NCBI RefSeq assembly: GCF_001442625.1
Contig: NZ_LMZQ01000009.1
Location: 124,001-188,000, forward strand
Source of the DNA: Pedobacter ginsenosidimutans
Lineage (GTDB): Bacteria > Bacteroidota > Bacteroidia > Sphingobacteriales > Sphingobacteriaceae
DNA length: 64,000 nt
Direction: 5' to 3'
Part shown: in pieces, positions 60,470-64,000 of the stretch
Position numbering within the stretch: position 1 is the stretch's first letter
How the letters are laid out: every line of letters starts with the position of its first letter
Position numbers and translations under genes: made by a program
Notes under the pieces: generated by a model
Database searches by the model: none
Seen by the model: only the letters and a program-made list of their open reading frames with translations
Told to the model about the DNA's origin: nothing

Positions 60470-61675
60470 ATGAAATTAACTTCCGGACATTTAACCTTCT
60501 GTACCAACATTTATGCAGGCGAAAGCTGGATGGCACATTTTGACGTGTTGAAAGATAGTTTTCCGGTATTGAAAGCGCAACTGTCGCCAGAGGCACTGAT
60601 GGGTATAGGTTTGCGTCTTTCCAATCTCGCCAGTATTGAATTATTGGAAGAAAATCATCTGGAAACATTTAAGCAGTGGCTTGTGCAGGAAGGTGGATAT
60701 GTTTTTACGATGAACGGATTTCCATATGGCGGTTTTCATCATACCAGGGTTAAAGATCAGGTACATGCGCCCGATTGGACGACGAGAGATCGCGTTGAAT
60801 ATACACTCCGTTTAGCAGAAATTCTTTCGCAGTTACTCCCCGAAGATATGGATGGAGGCATTTCAACCTCGCCATTGAGCTACAAACCTTGGTTTAAAGA
60901 TGCTTTGGAAAGAGAAAAAGCTACAGTTACTGCGAGTACACATATTTTAGAAGTCGCCGAAGGCTTAGCGAAAATCTATAAAAAGACAGGTAAAATCATC
61001 CATCTCGATATCGAACCAGAACCTGATGGTTTTCTCGAATCAGGTCCCGAATTTATCAACTGGTTTGAAAACGAACTTTTACCAATTGGGAAAACATATT
61101 TTGCTGCGCAATCAGGTTTAAATGCGATTGATGCAGAAAATCTGATCAAAAAGCATATCCGTTTGTGTTATGATGTTTGCCATTTCGCAATCGGTTATGA
61201 ACCGCATACTGCTATCATCAATGAATTGCAGGAGAAAGGTATTCAGATTGGAAAAATCCAGATCAGTGCCGCGCTAAAAGCTAAATTGCCAGCATCTGTT
61301 TCAGAAAGAACAGCCGTATTGGCTCAATTAGGCCGTTTTGATGAACCTACTTATCTCCATCAGGTAATTGCACGAAAAAATGATGGCTCGCTGTTGCGTT
61401 ATCCCGACCTTTCTGATGCTCTGGCAGCGGGTGAAAATCCTGAAGTAGAGGAGTGGCGGGCACATTTTCATGTACCCATATTTGTTGAAGATATGGGTTT
61501 GATCCAATCTACACAGTCGGATATTACCGAGGTATTAAACTTGCAAAAAAACAACCCTTTTACCGCTCATTTAGAAGTAGAAACCTATACCTGGGAAGTT
61601 TTACCAACAGCTTTAAAAGCACCTTTGAACGATTCAATTATCAGGGAACTGGCCTGGGTTAAAAATTTATTATAA
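60470..61675 (+). CDS. eboE: EboE, xylose-isomerase-like TIM-barrel protein
   Basis: 401 residues: GHLTFCTNIYAGESWMAHFD, VFTMNGFPYGGFHHTRVKDQ, IIHLDIEPEPDGFLES and RLCYDVCHFAIGYEPH indicate the EboE TIM barrel (metabolite traffic protein in some annotations). Cytosolic; Glu, Asp and His residues could bind a metal. Overlap-free tandem with eboD (3-base gap). Confidence 0.92.
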   Translation: MKLTSGHLTFCTNIYAGESWMAHFDVLKDSFPVLKAQLSPEALMGIGLRLSNLASIELLEENHLETFKQWLVQEGGYVFTMNGFPYGGFHHTRVKDQVHAPDWTTRDRVEYTLRLAEILSQLLPEDMDGGISTSPLSYKPWFKDALEREKATVTASTHILEVAEGLAKIYKKTGKIIHLDIEPEPDGFLESGPEFINWFENELLPIGKTYFAAQSGLNAIDAENLIKKHIRLCYDVCHFAIGYEPHTAIINELQEKGIQIGKIQISAALKAKLPASVSERTAVLAQLGRFDEPTYLHQVIARKNDGSLLRYPDLSDALAAGENPEVEEWRAHFHVPIFVEDMGLIQSTQSDITEVLNLQKNNPFTAHLEVETYTWEVLPTALKAPLNDSIIRELAWVKNLL

Positions 61676-61683
61676 ATAAGAAC

Positions 61684-63033
61684 ATGCATAAAACCGTTGT
61701 TATCGATATCGTAGCCCTATCTGCGTCCGTAATTGGAGCACATATGCCTTTTCTTCAGAAATATATTGCAGAGAACCATTTAACTACCATAGAACCTTTA
61801 TTGCCGGCAGTTACAACAGCGGTGCAGTCGAGTTATCTTACAGGTAAATATCCTTCAGAAAACGGTATTGTAGGAAATGGATGGTACGATCATGCTGATG
61901 CTGAAATTAAATTCTGGAAGCAGTCTAACAAACTGGTAAATGCGGAAAAAATATGGGATCAGGCTAAAAAGGAAGATCCGGATTTTACCTGTGCTAATAT
62001 GTTCTGGTGGTACAACATGTACTCAACAGCCGATTTTTCGGTAACGCCACGGCCAAATTACCTTGCCGATGGCCGTAAATTGCCGGACTGTTATTCGCAA
62101 CCTGCGGAACTGCGCGACCATTTACAGGCTAAATTGGGGCAGTTCCCCTTGTTTCAGTTCTGGGGCCCTGGTGCAAATATTAAATCTACAAAATGGATTG
62201 CAGATGCTTCGATGGAAACTGAAAAGCTACACAATCCTACGCTTACCTTGATTTATTTACCCCATTTAGACTATTGCCTGCAAAAGTTTGGCCCTGAACT
62301 TGATAAAATCAGTACCGAACTGAAAGAAATCGATCAGGTGGTAGAAGAATTGGTGCGTTTTTACGAAAGTAGGGGCGCTCGCATCATTTTGCTTTCCGAA
62401 TATGGCATTGCCCCGGTAAATAAGCCAATCCACCTTAACCGTTTGTTCAGGGAAAACGGTTTAATCCAGATCCGGGAAGAAAGAGGACTGGAATTACTCG
62501 ATCCCGGCGCTTCGAAAGCTTTTGTCGTGGCGGATCATCAGGTAGCACATGTTTATATCAACGATAAAAGTGTAACTGAGCAGGTAAAGGCTTTATTGAA
62601 AAGTGTACCTGATATTGAATTGGTGCTTGATAAGGCAGAACAGGGGAAACACCACATTAATCACGAACGTTCTGGCGATCTGGTTCTTACCGCGAAAGAA
62701 AACAGTTGGTTTACCTATTATTTCTGGCTTGATGATGCTAAAGCTCCGGATTATGCCAGGGTGGTTGATATCCATAAGAAACCAGGTTACGATCCTGTAG
62801 AAATGTTCATGACCTCTAAATTGAGGGCAGGGTATAAACTTTTAAGGAAAAAAGCTGGCTTCCGTTATGTAATGGATGTAATTCCACTTGATGCCACTTT
62901 GGTTAAAGGATCGCATGGCAGCATTAATGTAGCCGATCAATTTAAACCTGTTCTGGTTACTTCAAAGGCAATCGATAAAACCTTACAAGCACCAGATGTT
63001 TATCAGGTAATTTGGGATAGTTTAACTGTTTGA
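61684..63033 (+). CDS. eboF: EboF, alkaline-phosphatase-superfamily protein
   Basis: 449 residues of the nucleotide-pyrophosphatase/phosphodiesterase-like branch. Metal Asp in VVIDIVALSAS, Thr nucleophile in LPAVTTAVQSSYLTGKYPSE, Asp in LIYLPHLDYCL and the C-terminal His in KGSHGSINVADQ. The usual SDHGM metal motif is replaced by LSEYGI. Located in the same operon 8 bases after eboE. No signal peptide. Confidence 0.88.
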   Translation: MHKTVVIDIVALSASVIGAHMPFLQKYIAENHLTTIEPLLPAVTTAVQSSYLTGKYPSENGIVGNGWYDHADAEIKFWKQSNKLVNAEKIWDQAKKEDPDFTCANMFWWYNMYSTADFSVTPRPNYLADGRKLPDCYSQPAELRDHLQAKLGQFPLFQFWGPGANIKSTKWIADASMETEKLHNPTLTLIYLPHLDYCLQKFGPELDKISTELKEIDQVVEELVRFYESRGARIILLSEYGIAPVNKPIHLNRLFRENGLIQIREERGLELLDPGASKAFVVADHQVAHVYINDKSVTEQVKALLKSVPDIELVLDKAEQGKHHINHERSGDLVLTAKENSWFTYYFWLDDAKAPDYARVVDIHKKPGYDPVEMFMTSKLRAGYKLLRKKAGFRYVMDVIPLDATLVKGSHGSINVADQFKPVLVTSKAIDKTLQAPDVYQVIWDSLTV

Positions 63034-63056
63034 AAAAGAATAAAGAATAATGTTCT

Positions 63057-63082
63057 GCTGATCTGATAGCTATCGAATCAGC
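63057..63082. repeat. GATAGCTATC palindrome 4
   Basis: GCTGAT and ATCAGC arms around CT-GATAGCTATC-GA: a 26-base hairpin downstream of eboF with the same core as the three tRNA insertions. No long T-run follows. Confidence 0.75.
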
Positions 63083-63166
63083 TGGACGATTGTATTAAGA
63101 AGCATCTTGTTGAATTTAAGTTCAAATAAATTAATCTTTTTAAGAAGCTTACCTACAACATTATTA

Positions 63167-63574
63167 TTATTCCCTTACAAACCTGTACCCGCAACCTTCG
63201 AAACAAGGAGGGTTAAGCTGTAGCGATTTTGCCGAAACCTTGTACTGATAAATCATCGGCATTTTATAGGTGTTGCTGTAAACCTCCATTTTTACACTGT
63301 CCAAAATTCTGAACGAAAATAAATCAGGAAGTGCATCGCCTTCAAATTTACCGGCTTTATCTGCCGATTTGTTTAGAATAAGATATTTGGTCTGGCCGCT
63401 TACCTTTTTATATCTGCCACTTCCATCACCAGGATCCTGCATCGTTTCGGTGAGTTTCCACTTACCATAAACTTCACCAGGCCCATCGTTATTACTGCCG
63501 TTGCTGTTGTTTTTTTTGCAGGATACATGAATAACGCTTGCAAACGCTAAAAGGAGTAATAATATCTTTTTCAT
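63167..63574 (-). CDS. Lipoprotein with lipocalin-like domain, 135 aa
   Basis: MKKILLLLLAFASVIHVSCK: lipobox ending in Cys19. Then a Ser/Asn-rich linker and a small beta domain (VYGKWKLTETMQDPGDGSGR, LDSVKMEVYSNTYK) typical of lipocalin-like small lipoproteins of Bacteroidota. Convergent with the ebo operon. Function unknown. Confidence 0.82.
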   Translation of the reverse strand: MKKILLLLLAFASVIHVSCKKNNSNGSNNDGPGEVYGKWKLTETMQDPGDGSGRYKKVSGQTKYLILNKSADKAGKFEGDALPDLFSFRILDSVKMEVYSNTYKMPMIYQYKVSAKSLQLNPPCFEGCGYRFVRE

Positions 63575-63689
63575 AAAGCTTTAATTTATAGCTTATACGG
63601 TACAGAAACCCAAAACGCTACTGAAAACTGTTTTTTAGTTAATTAAACATTGAAATCCATCGTCCATTTTACATCTTCGATGGTCAATC

Positions 63690-64000
63690 TTATATTTTTA
63701 CATCTCTCATCGCTTTATGTACCTTTCTCCTGTACGACCAATAAAACACAATCGGATACACAAAAAGGTTAAATAAGGTATTGGTAATTAACCCACCGAT
63801 AACTACAATGGCCAATGGCTTTGAGGCTTCGGAACCGATTCCGGTAGAGAGTGCTGCTGGCATTAAACCAATAGCGGCCATTAAGGCCGTCATTAATACC
63901 GGCCTAAATCTGCTGGCAATCCCATCACGCATGGCATCGGTAAAAGTCCAGGTGGCGTGGTGTTTCAGCTCGGTGATATTGGTTTTGAAACGGGTAATCA
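63690..64000 (-). CDS. RND efflux permease, CusA/CzcA-type (C-terminal part only)
   Basis: About 103 C-terminal residues are visible; the gene continues past the right edge. FRPVLMTALMAAIGLMPAAL, IGSEASKPLAIVVIGGLITN and NTLFNLFVYPIVFYW match the last transmembrane segments of heavy-metal/efflux RND pumps. It exports metal ions or drugs across both membranes with partner proteins that lie outside this window. Confidence 0.9.
   Translation of the reverse strand, partial: ITRFKTNITELKHHATWTFTDAMRDGIASRFRPVLMTALMAAIGLMPAALSTGIGSEASKPLAIVVIGGLITNTLFNLFVYPIVFYWSYRRKVHKAMRDVKI

Overview
The window looks like chromosomal DNA of a Sphingobacteriaceae-type Bacteroidota, most likely Pedobacter or a close relative. 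The grounds are protein-level resemblance, AT-rich coding DNA, promoter-like -7 boxes of the TAnnTTTG kind, Rho with a long low-complexity insert, and many Bacteroidota-type families (DUF2851, DUF6266, PspC, carboxypeptidase-regulatory-like outer-membrane barrels, TPR histidine kinases paired with LuxR-type regulators). No rRNA, CRISPR array, insertion sequence or prophage was seen. One intact tRNA, tRNA-Leu(GAG), is present.

Left part (1-13.6 kb): mostly housekeeping genes. These are rho (3' end cut by the window), pyrF, a DMT transporter, DUF2851, small proteins, an ankyrin protein, ftsK, a lolA-like carrier and a PhnP-like metallo-hydrolase. Two gene-poor stretches (6.8-8.0 and 11.3-11.85 kb) are rich in palindromes and repeats, including two near-identical ~218-bp units that each carry a terminator-like hairpin. 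An almost identical 29-bp promoter-like element lies upstream of both ftsK and the gene at 11855.

13.6-14.6 kb: an unusual tRNA locus. An intact tRNA-Leu and a small GIY-YIG nuclease gene lie between two degenerate tRNA-Leu copies. Three ~20-bp palindromes with a GATAGCTAT core are inserted in the D-loop and T-loop positions of the degenerate copies.

14.9-25.5 kb: dps, a LytTR regulator, a hybrid histidine kinase, small accessory enzymes, a decayed DUF1275 gene, and a module (SDR, AraC regulator, TetR regulator, SDR) bracketed by two copies of the same gene 3'-end remnant. The TetR gene and the following SDR gene are preceded by matching operators.

25.9-36.7 kb: a six-gene operon of exported, mostly unrecognised proteins on the minus strand, divergent from a TPR histidine kinase/LuxR regulator pair. 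An 18-bp ATCC-N10-GGAT box recurs in this region and again before a second TPR kinase at 44.4 kb. This is the best candidate for an undescribed system. 36.8-41.6 kb holds an HxlR regulator, a SnoaL-like protein, an SDR, an alpha/beta hydrolase, an AraC regulator and a secreted protein; a shared ~47-bp element suggests an HxlR regulon. 41.7-48.8 kb holds the second two-component pair, a secreted protein, an LRR protein with an EF-hand-like loop, and an outer-membrane barrel protein.

49-56 kb: transporters, regulators (LysR, Crp/Fnr, AraC), small membrane or lipoproteins and an esterase. 56.1-63.0 kb: a complete ebo-type cluster (eboA-F order) preceded by a TMEM220 gene. The window ends with a lipoprotein gene and the 3' end of an RND efflux permease gene.
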